Shown: positions 1 through 9,675, counted from the first letter of the stretch. The stretch is DNA of 64,000 nt from Rhynchopus euleeides (GCA_963210315.1 OY723292.1:930001-994000); one strand, 5' to 3'. Translations and numbers: made by a program. The notes: generated from the sequence alone by a model not told the origin.

Positions 1-34
1 CGTGAGGACCGTGGGGTTGTCGGGGAGGGGAACT

Positions 35-1168
35 ATGGAAGTGTCAGTGATCCATGTCAAGAGCGGGCGGAGCTGTGTCGTCGGTGTTGCGGATGGCGGG
101 ACCGTGCTCAGCCTGAAGGTGGATGCGCTCAAGGAGATGTTCGTGAGTTCCATCAACGCAGATCGCGAGGCTGCAGGGCTGGCGGCACGCATCGAAGGGT
201 GTGACGAAGACCTGGACGATGCAGAGCGTGTTGCCAACACAGGTCTGGAGGGTGGGGATCGTGTCCAGCTCGTGTGGAGGTGGCCCCACGTCAAGGCTCC
301 AGCTGTCTACGACACTGATCACGGTTATACCCGTTGCATCACACTGTCGAGGTGTGGCACCATGTGTTCACTGAGCTACAGGGAAGGACACATCACCGTG
401 CTCGACACCACAACTGCAGAGGTGATGACGGACCTCACACATGGGGAGCCTAGTGTTTTCTACACTGCATTCTCAGTCTGTGGGACGTGGCTGGCAACGT
501 GCTCAGGGAACGGCACCATCTGCGTGTGGCTGACAGCAACGTGGGAACAGGTGTGGTGTCTGGAGGAGCACGACTCATCGGTGGGGGTTGCAGGGTGGAC
601 ACACTGCGGACGTCTCGTGTCGGGCGACGAAGATGGGAAGGTGTGTGTGTGGGACTTGGAGGGCACACCAAGTGCCACAGTGCTGGAGGGGCACAGCGCT
701 ACTGTTTACGGGATTGCAGTGTCAACTACGAGGATCTTCACCGGGTCAGACGACAAGACCATCCGTGTGTGGGACATCAACACCCTCACCCACACCGACA
801 CCCTGTCTGACCACACGTATGGTGTGTGCGACCTCTCCCTGAGCAACAACGAGCAGCACCTGGTGTCGTGCTCTGACGATAACTCTCTGAAGGTGTGGTG
901 CACAACCTCGCTCACCTGCATCCGTACTGTGGCCCTGTCAAGTTCCCCGTACGAGCTTGCTGTGTCACAGCCAGGTGATGTCGTGGCAGTGTCCTTTCAC
1001 GATCACACCAAGTTGTTCAACCTCAGCACCTTGGAGTGCTTGGGACAAGTGGATTCAAAGGGTGAAGGCATTGCACTCAGCCCGTGTGGGAGGTGGGTCT
1101 TCACATCGGACATCCCTTCTGTGAATGTGTGTGCTCTGTGTGACGTTCCGCGTGAGGGCAGCTCTTAA
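35..1168 (+). CDS. WD40 repeat protein with possible ubiquitin-like N-terminus
   Basis: A 377-residue protein if translation starts at the ATG at 35. The frame is open to the window edge, so a longer N-terminus or upstream exon is possible. Residues from about 90 to 370 form WD40 repeats; repeat ends such as VCVWD, IRVWDI and LKVW are visible, each preceded by a GH-like or DH-like turn and an SGSDDKT or SCSDDNS loop. About seven blades can be counted, enough for one beta-propeller. Residues 1-90 carry no WD repeat and have the alternating hydrophobic pattern and length of a ubiquitin-like fold; this part is inference. WD40 propellers act as protein-interaction platforms, so no specific pathway can be named. 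No intron is needed. Confidence 0.85.
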   Translation: MEVSVIHVKSGRSCVVGVADGGTVLSLKVDALKEMFVSSINADREAAGLAARIEGCDEDLDDAERVANTGLEGGDRVQLVWRWPHVKAPAVYDTDHGYTRCITLSRCGTMCSLSYREGHITVLDTTTAEVMTDLTHGEPSVFYTAFSVCGTWLATCSGNGTICVWLTATWEQVWCLEEHDSSVGVAGWTHCGRLVSGDEDGKVCVWDLEGTPSATVLEGHSATVYGIAVSTTRIFTGSDDKTIRVWDINTLTHTDTLSDHTYGVCDLSLSNNEQHLVSCSDDNSLKVWCTTSLTCIRTVALSSSPYELAVSQPGDVVAVSFHDHTKLFNLSTLECLGQVDSKGEGIALSPCGRWVFTSDIPSVNVCALCDVPREGSS

Positions 1169-2128
1169 GCAGCCACCCTGAACATTGCAAGAAGGTGCTG
1201 GGAGACTTGATTTTCCATTCACTCTCGACGATCAAACCCCCCCACCCTGATGAGTGCCTTGACGTCTGATCATGGGAACCAAAGGACGTTTTTGCATGCC
1301 ATCACAGCCTAATTGCCCACGCAGTACAACAACACAACACAGGATGGAAAAAACACTGGATTTCAGACACAACCTGCATAACGAGTGAAGGGCGATCATT
1401 TTGTGCTCCCTTCTACGTCTATTTCACTCCCCACCCTGACGAAAGGGACACGTGGACCCCCACCCCCTGGAGCGGGGGTATGGACCCCGCTGTCCAGCAC
1501 TTGTTGCCCGCACATGACCCCGGTTGTTTCCGCCCCGATGCCAGCACTTCTCAGCAGGTGCACTGTGGTGACCACTCTGCATCGTACCCTCCATACGATG
1601 ATCGGAGGGATTTGTGTTTGTGCTTGTACTTGGCGGCTTCAGTCGCCTGTACATCCTCATGTAGGCCTGGTGCTGTACACGGGCGATGGGGCGAGAGTCC
1701 TGCGCTGTGTCGGCTGCCGTTGAGTGACTCGCCCGAACCGTTGCAATCCTCGGTGCCACGTGCATCACTAACCTCCGTGCCGCAGCCCGCAGTCGATTCT
1801 CCTCCACTGGGTTCCGCATCGCCCGCGCTGGATTCCCTGCCGATGTAGGACACACCACTGTGTCCGTGTTTTGCTCCCTGCCTTCGCCCCTCCGTACATC
1901 AGCTTTTGCACTGAGCGGTGCCTAATGCAACGGAAAAGCGGTGGCTGAGCTGCCTCCCATCTCCCGTGAGACGCGCTTTTTGACATTGACGTTATTGTGC
2001 CTTATGCCCGACCGAAGACTCCCACCCCCACCACACCGCACCACACCACACCACAGCACACCCACCCTCGCAGGCCAAAGGGCAAGGCCGCAGGGGGGCT
2101 GCAGCGCCCCCCCCTCCCTGCCAGGCAG
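1169..2128. other. Intergenic region
   Basis: No convincing gene. It contains the dispersed repeat at 1180-1432. At 1447-1480 a GC-rich stretch resembles the CACGTGGACCCCCACC-type inner part of the TA-flanked elements further downstream. At 2030-2060 there is CCACACC-type low-complexity sequence just before the glycosyltransferase start. Confidence 0.6.
1180..1432. repeat. Dispersed repeat, copy 1 (partner near 55 kb)
   Basis: About 250 bp matching 55058-55237 and 55392-55452 at roughly 90 percent by eye. The two blocks occur in opposite order in the two copies. Shared text includes TGCCTTGACGT, CATCACAGCCTAATTGCCCA and CAGACACAACCTGCATAACG. No coding potential seen. Confidence 0.8.
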
Positions 2129-4147
2129 ATGTTCACCAAAGTCCGCCTGGCACTCGCTGCCCTTGCCGGCCTGCTCGTGCTCCAGGGCACCTCACTGGTC
2201 TGCGAGGTGCACGACGGCCGCCGCGAAATCCGCATCCAGATGAAGGTCAATGCGGGGTGGGCAGCAGCACCGCGCACACCCCGCACAGCCCCCACAGCCC
2301 CCACACCCACCACCCTCTCCCGACACCACACCACCGCTTCCGCCTCCACCACCGCTGCGGGACATCCCGTGTCTTCTTCTTCCTCCTCCTCCTTCTTCTC
2401 TTCTGCCGCCACTTCCACCTCCGCTATATCTCCTTCTTCTCCGTCGCCACCACCCTCTTCTCGAGGTAGTAGTGTCGAGGAACTCACCTCCCCGCCTCCG
2501 ACCGCCAGCACCCCCCCAGGGGAGTACCCATCGGTTGTGCTCCAGAGGAGGCTTTTAGCGGTGTCGGGGAGCAGCCTGCTGTCGGAGGGGCAGATCCGGG
2601 GGGTGGTTCCGGCGTATCTTAGAGAGAGGGACCCGGAGGTGGATGCGCGGGACATGCTGTCGCACCTGGTGGTGGCCAGGCGGGGGGAGGGTTGGGCTGT
2701 CCTCTGCTACGCCCGGAACACCTCCTTCCCGGGCCTGCACTCAAGGACTTTCCCCTCCGACCCGAGATGCTACCTCCACAAAAGGAGGTGCGCTGCTCCG
2801 GGGGGGTTTCAGGTGTTCCTCTATCCACTCCTCAAGCATGTCGTCCATAAATACCACAGGAAGAGGGCCTACGCCGGGGCATTTTTCACCGCACTCCACG
2901 ACCAGGTCAACCAAACCCTGCGTGAGGAAGGCTATGTGACAGACAACCCCTCGAAGGCCTGCGCTATGGTGCTGGGGGTCGACACCCTGATGTTCGGCAA
3001 CAGCCCTCAGATATTCTACGGGGAAGCTTCGGAGGGGAACGAGCTGCTGGAGGCTGAAGCGGGTCACGCCTCCCCACCCTTCACGGCCCTCGCAGGCGGA
3101 GGGCTGCCCAACGGGAGCCTGGCGCATGCGACGCGCCGGAGCATGTGGGGTCTGAACCACCTCAGTTTCGGGTTTATGGACTGGCCGATCGACGCGGAGA
3201 GGAGCTTCAACAACCGGATGATGCTGCCAATCCGCTCCTCCGTTGTGGATGTGACGTATCAAAAGTGGGTCGACCTCTCCATCCCTCTCCCCAAGGTTGT
3301 GAAGGCATCCACACGCCGTGTCATCGCTGCCTCCGCGCGCCCCTCCCTCGCCTTCTTCTCCGGGTCTGTCTACAGCTTCAAATCCCCAAGGTATCTCCTT
3401 CGGAGGCTCCGTGCCGTTGGGAGTGATGACGAGCTCCGCATCTGGCTCTACTGCTACGACAAGACAAAATCCCCCCGGAACAAAACCCCGCGGGGCGGAA
3501 AGGTCTCCATGGGCCGCTGGGGGAAGTTCAAAGCCCGGTGTGCCCCAGAGACACTCCGTGCGGACCAGGCAGGCATGATGCCGAGCTTCAAAAAAAAACT
3601 CCCCGGGAACAAGCGGAGGCGCAACCTGTTCATGCCCCCAGAGGTGTATGGGGACAAAACAGCAGATCACTACTCCACAGAGATGGAAGGGTCTGCCTTC
3701 TGCATCATCCTGAGGGGCTGGGGACTCCACTCCTATCGCCTGACAGAGGCGCTCTTCTTTGGATGCATCCCGATCATCTTCTCCCCCGGCCCGCTCTCCC
3801 ACACAAGGGGTGACGAAACATATGTGCCACCCTACCCCGTAGGGCCAGTCCATCCTCTGAGCGAGCGTCTCGACTGGAGTAAATTTTCCCTCTTCGCTGG
3901 AGAAGATGAGCTGTTCACAGCTGAGGGGCGGACAGCTCTGGTGGAGCGTCTCCGGGCGGTGAAGGCAAATGCGACGCTTGTCGATGAGATGCAGCGGCAA
4001 GGGTTGCACGTGCATGACAATGTGTTGGGGGGGTCCAACCTAACGCTCAGCATGCTCAGAATGGGGAGGACTGTGTTGGACGAGCTGGCCTACCGCGCAA
4101 AGGTGTACGATAGATTCCTGGAGAAGGCTGCGGCAGGGGTGCCGTGA
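2129..4147 (+). CDS. Exostosin-like (GT47) type II membrane glycosyltransferase
   Basis: A 672-residue protein from the ATG at 2129. The frame is open back to an ATG at 1997, but that stretch is His/Pro/Thr low-complexity and is probably untranslated. The chosen start gives a short basic end, then a hydrophobic signal anchor (about residues 8-28), then a Ser/Thr/Pro-rich stem to about residue 150. This is the layout of a Golgi type II enzyme with a lumenal catalytic domain. The exostosin fold begins near residue 228 (VFLYPLLKHVV). The C-terminal half has the classic signature around residues 524-552 (FCIILRGWGLHSYRLTEALF, then GCIPIIFS), followed by LDWSKFSLF. GT47 enzymes transfer sugars from nucleotide-sugar donors; donor and acceptor cannot be told here. 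Single exon; TGA at 4145-4147. Confidence 0.88.
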   Translation: MFTKVRLALAALAGLLVLQGTSLVCEVHDGRREIRIQMKVNAGWAAAPRTPRTAPTAPTPTTLSRHHTTASASTTAAGHPVSSSSSSSFFSSAATSTSAISPSSPSPPPSSRGSSVEELTSPPPTASTPPGEYPSVVLQRRLLAVSGSSLLSEGQIRGVVPAYLRERDPEVDARDMLSHLVVARRGEGWAVLCYARNTSFPGLHSRTFPSDPRCYLHKRRCAAPGGFQVFLYPLLKHVVHKYHRKRAYAGAFFTALHDQVNQTLREEGYVTDNPSKACAMVLGVDTLMFGNSPQIFYGEASEGNELLEAEAGHASPPFTALAGGGLPNGSLAHATRRSMWGLNHLSFGFMDWPIDAERSFNNRMMLPIRSSVVDVTYQKWVDLSIPLPKVVKASTRRVIAASARPSLAFFSGSVYSFKSPRYLLRRLRAVGSDDELRIWLYCYDKTKSPRNKTPRGGKVSMGRWGKFKARCAPETLRADQAGMMPSFKKKLPGNKRRRNLFMPPEVYGDKTADHYSTEMEGSAFCIILRGWGLHSYRLTEALFFGCIPIIFSPGPLSHTRGDETYVPPYPVGPVHPLSERLDWSKFSLFAGEDELFTAEGRTALVERLRAVKANATLVDEMQRQGLHVHDNVLGGSNLTLSMLRMGRTVLDELAYRAKVYDRFLEKAAAGVP

Positions 4148-4515
4148 GGGGTGTCTGTGTGTGTCCCGCCTGTTGCAAGAAAAAAATCAAACACCACCCC
4201 CCCCCCCCCCCCCCCCCCGCCCCGCTCTGCTGTGTGTCTGGTGGTCTGCTCCCCTGTGATGGATCTGCCCTGTTTCCACAGGCAGGTTGCCATAGAGGTG
4301 TGGCACCCCCCCCCCCCCCCCTGTCTCAAAGTTGCAGCTCTTTAACAACTCTATAGGCGGGCTGAGTGGCGTGTGTTCAGGCCGATGATCAGGCCTGATG
4401 ATAAGGTGATGTTGCTGCGCGCATGCGTGGCGTGCAGCGGCGTGCGTCCGGTTTCCGAGACTGACCGCATCTCCAAATGGGGTTCACGTCGCTGCTCCTC
4501 ACCACCCCCCCCCCC
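4148..4515. other. Poly-C rich intergenic region
   Basis: No gene seen. Long cytosine runs occur near 4198-4218, 4308-4321 and just before the TIR element at 4516. Confidence 0.7.
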
Positions 4516-4797
4516 TAGGGGGGGTCATAAGCCCGTACAAAACCAAAATTTTCGACATACCATCAGAGCCGCCCTAATACCTGATCTGACCCGAAAATCC
4601 GACCCATACCCCCCCGGAAACTGTCTGGGGCCCACTTGTGACACCTGATACGCACTTTTGTGATGATTTTTTGGGGTCCTAAAAAATGTACCTCAGTTTC
4701 GTACCTTGCCTTTGTACCTGAACCACTCCCGACCGCATTATTTCGTTCTTTGCAAGGGAAGGGTGTCACTACGCTCACTCAGCACGCCGAGCAACAC

Positions 4798-5511
4798 ATG
4801 CCGCGTGCCCAGGGCCTCGCAGAGGTGTCAGATGCTGCTGCAGAGGAGTACCTTGCTCGAAAGACGCTCGCCAAACGGGAGATGTGCGGGGTCTCGGCAG
4901 AGAGCGTTGTGGCAGACCTGCGTAAAAAGAAAACGGCACACGACATCAGTGAGGCGACATTATTTCGGGCGCTCCGTCGGGCTGGGTACATAGGAGAGCG
5001 AGTGGGACGTGGTGACGACAGATATATGCAGTGGTGCATCAACTGCACGCACGTGCGGGAAAAGCGGCGTTCCTTGCTAGCCAAGAAAGATGTCACCTGC
5101 ACTCCTACTCCTCCCACTCGTCCTGCTCCTACCCCCACACCAACTGATGTGGGCAGTGAGAGTGATGGCAGCTCCAGAGCAGCAGATGATCTAGGAAGCA
5201 ATGAGCGGGTCAGCCGGGCAGACTACCTCAGTCTGTACCGGAAGTACGAAGCGTTGCGGGCCCGCCACCACCGCCTCCAGGAGAGGACCCGAGGGTTGAG
5301 AGTAGGGTTGTACAACGCCAGGGGAGGGTATTCCCCTGGCGTTGAGACATCCCTGGCGACCTTGCGGTCGCACTGTGTGGGGGCTGAGTCGGCAGGCAGA
5401 TGCCGATCCAATGACCTTGTTGAGTCCCCACATGGTACACTCTCATACGTGTTGTCGAGACTGCGTGGTGTGCATATCCTGCGGGGCGCAAATTACACAG
5501 CACAATCATAA
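4798..5511 (+). CDS. Transposon ORF with Tc1-like helix-turn-helix, no catalytic domain
   Basis: The frame is open from 4660, but its first third lies in the terminal repeat and is mirrored on the other strand at the opposite end. The ATG at 4798, just inside the arm, is therefore preferred (237 residues). Residues about 35-65 (AHDISEATLFRALRRAGYIG) look like the second helix-turn-helix of Tc1/IS630 transposases (a serine-threonine start, an aromatic core, then R-x-L-x-x-x-G). A Pro/Thr linker and a charged coiled-coil-like stretch (LSLYRKYEALRARHHRLQER) follow. No DDE/D motifs are recognisable. It may bind the transposon ends, act as an accessory or repressor protein, or be the remnant of a longer transposase. 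Confidence 0.55.
   Translation: MPRAQGLAEVSDAAAEEYLARKTLAKREMCGVSAESVVADLRKKKTAHDISEATLFRALRRAGYIGERVGRGDDRYMQWCINCTHVREKRRSLLAKKDVTCTPTPPTRPAPTPTPTDVGSESDGSSRAADDLGSNERVSRADYLSLYRKYEALRARHHRLQERTRGLRVGLYNARGGYSPGVETSLATLRSHCVGAESAGRCRSNDLVESPHGTLSYVLSRLRGVHILRGANYTAQS
5313..5344. repeat. Perfect 13-bp-stem hairpin inside the transposon ORF
   Basis: Arms CAACGCCAGGGGA (5313-5325) and TCCCCTGGCGTTG (5332-5344) are perfectly complementary around a 6-nt loop. They lie within the reading frame of the 4798-5511 ORF. Confidence 0.9.
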
Positions 5512-5546
5512 CCACTTCGGCTCTCAGGGCGTACAATATCCCAATC

Positions 5547-5816
5547 GTGCCTTCACAGGCTAAGATCGACGAAGCAAAAGCATCTACAACGCTGCCTACT
5601 AATGCCGATGCAGCCTCCCAGGCGTACGAAGTACTCACAATGACCCATATGCGATCGAAGTACTACACCCAGAAGGTGGCTGAACTCATTCTGCTGACGC
5701 AACAACACAACATTCCCACTAATCAGGTCAAGAAAGACCTTGCCGAGGCACTGGGGAAGGCAACATGCGTGCCACCTGAGCCAGAACCACCGCAGAAAAG
5801 GCAAAGAACGAAATAA
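5547..5816 (+). CDS. Small transposon ORF with SAP-like helix pair
   Basis: 89 residues. The segment VAELILLTQQHNIPTNQVKK followed by DLAEALGKA has the helix-loop-helix spacing of a SAP-type DNA-binding motif, and the protein ends in a basic tail (QKRQRTK). A pyrimidine-rich CCTTCACAG ends at 5558 in frame, so this could be a downstream exon of the preceding ORF rather than a separate gene. I could not choose a donor. The stop codon lies inside the right terminal repeat. Confidence 0.45.
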   Translation: MPSQAKIDEAKASTTLPTNADAASQAYEVLTMTHMRSKYYTQKVAELILLTQQHNIPTNQVKKDLAEALGKATCVPPEPEPPQKRQRTK

Positions 5817-6049
5817 TGCGGTCGGGAGTGGTTCAGGTACAAAGGCAAGGTACGAAACTGAGGTACATTTTTTAGGACCCCAAAAAATCATCACAAAAGT
5901 GCGTATCAGGTGTCACAAGTGGGCCCCAGACAGTTTCCGGGGGGGTATGGGTCGGATTTTCGGGTCAGATCAGGTATTAGGGCGGTTCTGATGGTATGTT
6001 GAAAATTTTGGTTTTCGTACGTTTTTAGGGGGGCTTATGACCCCCCCTA

Positions 6050-6454
6050 CCCCCCCCCCCCTCTCCCCCTTCCCCACCGTTTTTTTGTTAGTTCGGCGGA
6101 GCCAACTGGGGAAACTTTTTGTGCCTTTAGCTGGATCGTGCGTCCCCACTCACACCACTTCATCAGACCGGGGAGTGGTGTACACAAAGAGTGGGGGTCT
6201 GCGTTCGAACAAAACAACTTTCTCGGAAGTAATTGGTTTGTTGTCTCGTTTTGCTGCCACTTTACGATCCAGCGGGGCACAGATAGTTTTTAGTTTCGGG
6301 TCCGCAGGTCACCCGCATCTCCCCTCCTCTTTTTGCAGGGCTTCTTGCTACCCACACCACCACCACCACCACCCCCCTTTCCACAGGGCCACAGAGTCTC
6401 ACCCACCCACCCCACTGCAAAGCCCCCCCTCCCAGCCACCCCCATGCGCCCGAG
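6050..6454. other. Intergenic region with splice-acceptor-like tract upstream of the next gene
   Basis: No gene. CTCCTCTTTTTGCAG ends near 6340, about 115 nt before the ATG at 6455. It looks like a 3' splice acceptor, from either a 5'-UTR intron or trans-splicing. A CAC trinucleotide run lies at 6355-6375. Confidence 0.5.
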
Positions 6455-8863
6455 ATGGTTGCACAGGGTGCGCCGATGAGGGCGACGCGGGGGAAGGCGT
6501 TGCCCGTAACCGCCCCCATCCTCAACACCACCTACGAGCACCCGTGGGCCCGCGCCCGCTCCGCGGGCAGCGCCCCGCGCAGGCCGCGCAGCTCACAGCC
6601 TGCCGCCACCGCCTCCTCCGCTGCCCCCCTGCAGCGCCACCCGCAGGGGGGTCGCTTGTCGAGGCGCAAGGTGTTCCTCGGCAGGCTGGCCCGCGTGCGC
6701 GCGGTGCTGGCACAGCGCAACGGATTCCCCATGCCCATGCCCATGCAGCAGCAGCGCTCCCCGACGCAGTCCCTCTCGCCGAGCCCACGCGCCGCCGCTG
6801 CCGGGCACCACTGCCACCACTGCCGCTACTGCGACGCGCTGCGCATTGTTGCGGGGCGCAAGGCGGCTGCCGCTGCGGATGAGAGCCGCTGCGCCCCCCT
6901 CACGGCCTCCGTGAAGTCACGCGCAACCCCAAAGGACGACACGCTGCAGCCGCCAGGCTGCGCCGGCAGGCGGCACAGCTGCACCCACGCCCCGGAGGTC
7001 TCCCAAACCTCCCACGTCGCGCTGTGCACCGCCAAGCTGAATCGCGCCCTGGAGGCGCAGCAGAGCGCCATATTCACCGCAGAGCTCGCGCCGCCGCCCG
7101 CCACCCCGGGCGCGCAGCGCCTGTCGCCCCTCCACGGCAGGGGGGGGCAGGGCTTTGCGGGTGCCGCCGCCGCCGCCCCCAACCTGGGGCACGCCCTCGC
7201 GGAGCTCTCGCGGGTCACCCACGAGCTGCGTCAGAGGGTTGCCGGCGGCGCGCCGCCGCCGGACAAAACGCCGCGTCTATCCTTTGGTTCGGAGGCCGCC
7301 GCTGCGGAGCGGCAGGATGCTGTGGTGGCTGCGAAGAAGGCGGGCGCCGCGGCGCGCGCCGGAGGCGCGCGAGGCGGGGCTGCGGGGCGTCCCCGCCCCG
7401 CCACCGCGCCGTGGCACGGAGAGGGCAGGGGGCGTGGGGTGGCGGGCGGTGCTGCCGCAGCGCAGCACTGGGGGGGTGGCGACGCGCAGAGCGACACGCG
7501 GAGCGATGCCGGCAACGAGGGGAGGCCGGTGCGGCGGCACCCCCGCCCCGTGGCGCAGGTGCGGATGCTGAAGCGGGCGGAGTGCAGCGCTGCAAGCGAG
7601 AGGCGGAGCGAGCAGGCGCGCCACCGGAGGGAGCGGATGGACAGCGCGCTGCACCACCACCTCCAGAGCCTCGACAAGGAGGCGGCGCACCGCCTGCAGG
7701 CCTCGCATGACAACAAGCGGCGGCTCGACGTCGTGAAGGCCAACAAAAAGGCGCCCCTCCAGAAGCTCTGGCTGATCCTCTCGGCGCACGCCCTCAACCT
7801 GGGGCTGTGGGTGCAGGCCACCGACGAGAGGTTTGCCGAGAGGCAGAGGCATGCCGACCAGGATTGGGCGGTGCGGTGCCTGCGGAAGCACTTCGGGAGG
7901 TATCTCGCGAGGAAGCGGGCAAAAAGGGAGAGGGCAATGGGGACCATCCTGCAGTTCGTCAGGGTGTGGAAGCTGAAGCGTGTGCGTCGGTCGTATGAGA
8001 GGCATGCGCATGCGATTATCAATTTCTTGATACAGCAGAGGGAGATGGGGGTCGTGAAGCAGCGCGTTTCGATGTTTCTCCGCGATGTGCGTCTAGTGCA
8101 GAAGGCTGTGAGGATGTTCCTCTCCCGGCGCAGGGCGCAGATGGAGATGCTTCTTCTGCAGTTCGATCATGTCGAGCGGTTGATGGTTGCGGCGATCAAC
8201 AAGACAACCGTGGTGCGGGATGTGCCGTGGCTGCGGAGGGAGATCCGGCAGACCTGCCTTATCAAGAACATCCGGTGCCTCGCCGCAACCCCGAAGGATG
8301 TGTCGTTGGAGTTCATCACGGAGGGCATCCAGCCCTTCCTCCACGTCGAGGCGTCTCACGAACCGGAACCTCCTCAGAAGGCGCAGGAAGGCGGGGGCGA
8401 CAAGGCAAAGCCTAAAGGGAAGAAGAAGGGGAAGGCGAAGAAGGCTGACATGTCGCAAGATGAGGCGTTTCAACACCGCTGCGAGCAGTGTCTGGAGGTG
8501 CTGGCGAAGCTGGGGGCGGACAAGCTGCCGGAGGCGCCGCTGACGGAGATTGGGGAGCTGACTGGGCTGATCATGAAGAAGCCGTATGTCAAGCATGATC
8601 AGAAGATTGCGTCTCTGGTGCCTGTGGTGCAGCAGCGTGCCAAAGCGCATGGCGCGGCGCTGGATGGGTGGGAGGTGAAGAAGAAGCAGCTGGCAAAGGA
8701 GCAGCGCGTGGCGGATGCGCGCCGCCTGCTCAACGGCGATTCAGTTGGCGAGGTTGCGACGATCCCTCCCCCACACTTCCGCATGTTCATGCACCAGGCA
8801 GAGATGGAAGCTGTCGTGTCGCAGTGCCGCCTCGGTGCGGGTCTGTTTGTCGCGACCCTCTAG
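6455..8863 (+). CDS. Basic helical protein with IQ-like motifs, unrecognised family
   Basis: 802 residues, single exon. Residues 1 to about 340 are Ala/Pro/Arg-rich and look disordered, with a His/Cys-rich patch near residue 110 (HHCHHCRYC). Residues about 370-570 are strongly basic and helical, with IQ-like repeats such as VQKAVRMFLSRRRAQ and WAVRCLRKHFGRYLARK, which in other proteins bind calmodulin-like light chains. A Lys-rich linker near residue 654 (KGKKKGKAKK) separates this from a C-terminal helical region ending LGAGLFVATL. I do not recognise an orthologue. A cytoskeletal or flagellar scaffold role would fit the composition, but that is inference. Confidence 0.7.
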   Translation: MVAQGAPMRATRGKALPVTAPILNTTYEHPWARARSAGSAPRRPRSSQPAATASSAAPLQRHPQGGRLSRRKVFLGRLARVRAVLAQRNGFPMPMPMQQQRSPTQSLSPSPRAAAAGHHCHHCRYCDALRIVAGRKAAAAADESRCAPLTASVKSRATPKDDTLQPPGCAGRRHSCTHAPEVSQTSHVALCTAKLNRALEAQQSAIFTAELAPPPATPGAQRLSPLHGRGGQGFAGAAAAAPNLGHALAELSRVTHELRQRVAGGAPPPDKTPRLSFGSEAAAAERQDAVVAAKKAGAAARAGGARGGAAGRPRPATAPWHGEGRGRGVAGGAAAAQHWGGGDAQSDTRSDAGNEGRPVRRHPRPVAQVRMLKRAECSAASERRSEQARHRRERMDSALHHHLQSLDKEAAHRLQASHDNKRRLDVVKANKKAPLQKLWLILSAHALNLGLWVQATDERFAERQRHADQDWAVRCLRKHFGRYLARKRAKRERAMGTILQFVRVWKLKRVRRSYERHAHAIINFLIQQREMGVVKQRVSMFLRDVRLVQKAVRMFLSRRRAQMEMLLLQFDHVERLMVAAINKTTVVRDVPWLRREIRQTCLIKNIRCLAATPKDVSLEFITEGIQPFLHVEASHEPEPPQKAQEGGGDKAKPKGKKKGKAKKADMSQDEAFQHRCEQCLEVLAKLGADKLPEAPLTEIGELTGLIMKKPYVKHDQKIASLVPVVQQRAKAHGAALDGWEVKKKQLAKEQRVADARRLLNGDSVGEVATIPPPHFRMFMHQAEMEAVVSQCRLGAGLFVATL

Positions 8864-8948
8864 TGAGTGTGGCTGTGTCTTCCTTATGGTGCACACAGTA
8901 CAGTGGTGATCACATCAAGAGCGAGTGCTCGGTGTGCGTCTACACTAA
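8861..8948. other. Short spacer sharing a motif with the right flank of the next element
   Basis: GAGTGTGGCTGTGTCTTCCT near 8864 resembles GAGTGTGGCTGTGTCTTTTC at about 9459, so similar 30-bp stretches lie on either side of the 497-bp element. Confidence 0.5.
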
Positions 8949-9445
8949 TACCGTAAACAGAATAAATCTGGACCGTAAGAAGTCCTGGACGTAATAATGC
9001 TGGACCGTAAAAATTCTGGACCCCGGGGGTCCAAACCGATTGGACCTTTTTTCCGGTCCAGAGTGGTTTGCTGTTCCCCCCCAAGATCACCGGGTTTCTG
9101 CTCCCGCGGGAAGCGTTCACAAGCGTGAACGGGACTTCCTCAGCCCCCTTGACTGATCTGGACCCCCACGAGTGGGGGTCTGAACCCCACTATCGGGGGT
9201 CGTATGGGCACCAATAATAGGCAGTGCAGACTCCCGATATCGGGGGTCCAGACCCCCAATAGCGGGGGTCGCTCTGACCCCGCCCCAGACCCCCGCTCCA
9301 GGGGGTGGGGGTCCACCGTGTGAGAAATCGCCATGTATCGCCAAGTCCCCCAAACTGGTCTGGACCGGACAAATTCTGGACCTCGGGGGGGGTCTGGAGG
9401 TGGATTGGACCTTTTTTACGGTTCAGATATATTCTGTTTACGGTA
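8949..9445 (+). mobile_element. 497-bp TA-flanked TIR element, copy A
   Basis: Ends are TACCGTAAACAGAATA and its inverse, extending as about 30-bp imperfect terminal inverted repeats. The outermost TA is probably the target duplication. The interior is made of mirrored GGACC and GGGGTC tracts. It is almost identical to the 497-bp copy C at 32943-33439 (opposite strand) and to copy B at 30509-32072, which is split by an insertion. No coding capacity, so a non-autonomous MITE. High identity implies recent movement or duplication. Confidence 0.88.
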
Positions 9446-9675
9446 CAAAAAATATTCACGCGAGTGTGGCTGTGTCTTTTCTTATGGTGCCACGCGTTTT
9501 CTTTCGCCATTTTGCTCTCCCAGAGGAGGGGTGGGGGTGGGTGGGGGTGGGTTTCCCTGGGATAATTCCTGAAACCCCTCCCCGCGTAGATTGTCACTGG
9601 CCCCTCCCCTCCACGGTGGGCTAATGAAAAAAATAGTACTATAAATAGTGACATGTCGACTATAATAGTCACTAT
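9446..9675. repeat. Flank shared with the 32.6-kb copy, ending in satellite
   Basis: Continues the near-identity to the inverse of 32708-32942. It includes GGTGGGCTAATG and a short ATAGTCGACATG-type satellite at 9636-9675. Together with copy A and the first part of the next element, about 840 bp (8949-9790) is shared in inverted orientation with 32596-33439. Confidence 0.8.

Larger units (their letters stand above)
4516..6049 (+). mobile_element. TIR transposon with about 240-bp inverted ends and TA target site
   Basis: The left arm 4516-4753 and right arm 5801-6049 are inverted copies, roughly 90 percent or better by eye. Both ends read TAGGGGGGGTCATAAG inward. TA at both termini fits a TA target duplication, as in the IS630/Tc1/mariner group. 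The interior holds two same-strand open frames (4798-5511 and 5547-5816) and no DDE catalytic domain that I can see, so it is probably non-autonomous or uses an unknown transposase. The arms are long for a Tc1-type element. Confidence 0.85.

Noticed and set aside
2741..4015. 424-codon open frame on the - strand
   Set aside because: Antisense shadow of the GT47 gene; its composition mirrors the + strand codon bias and no domain is visible.
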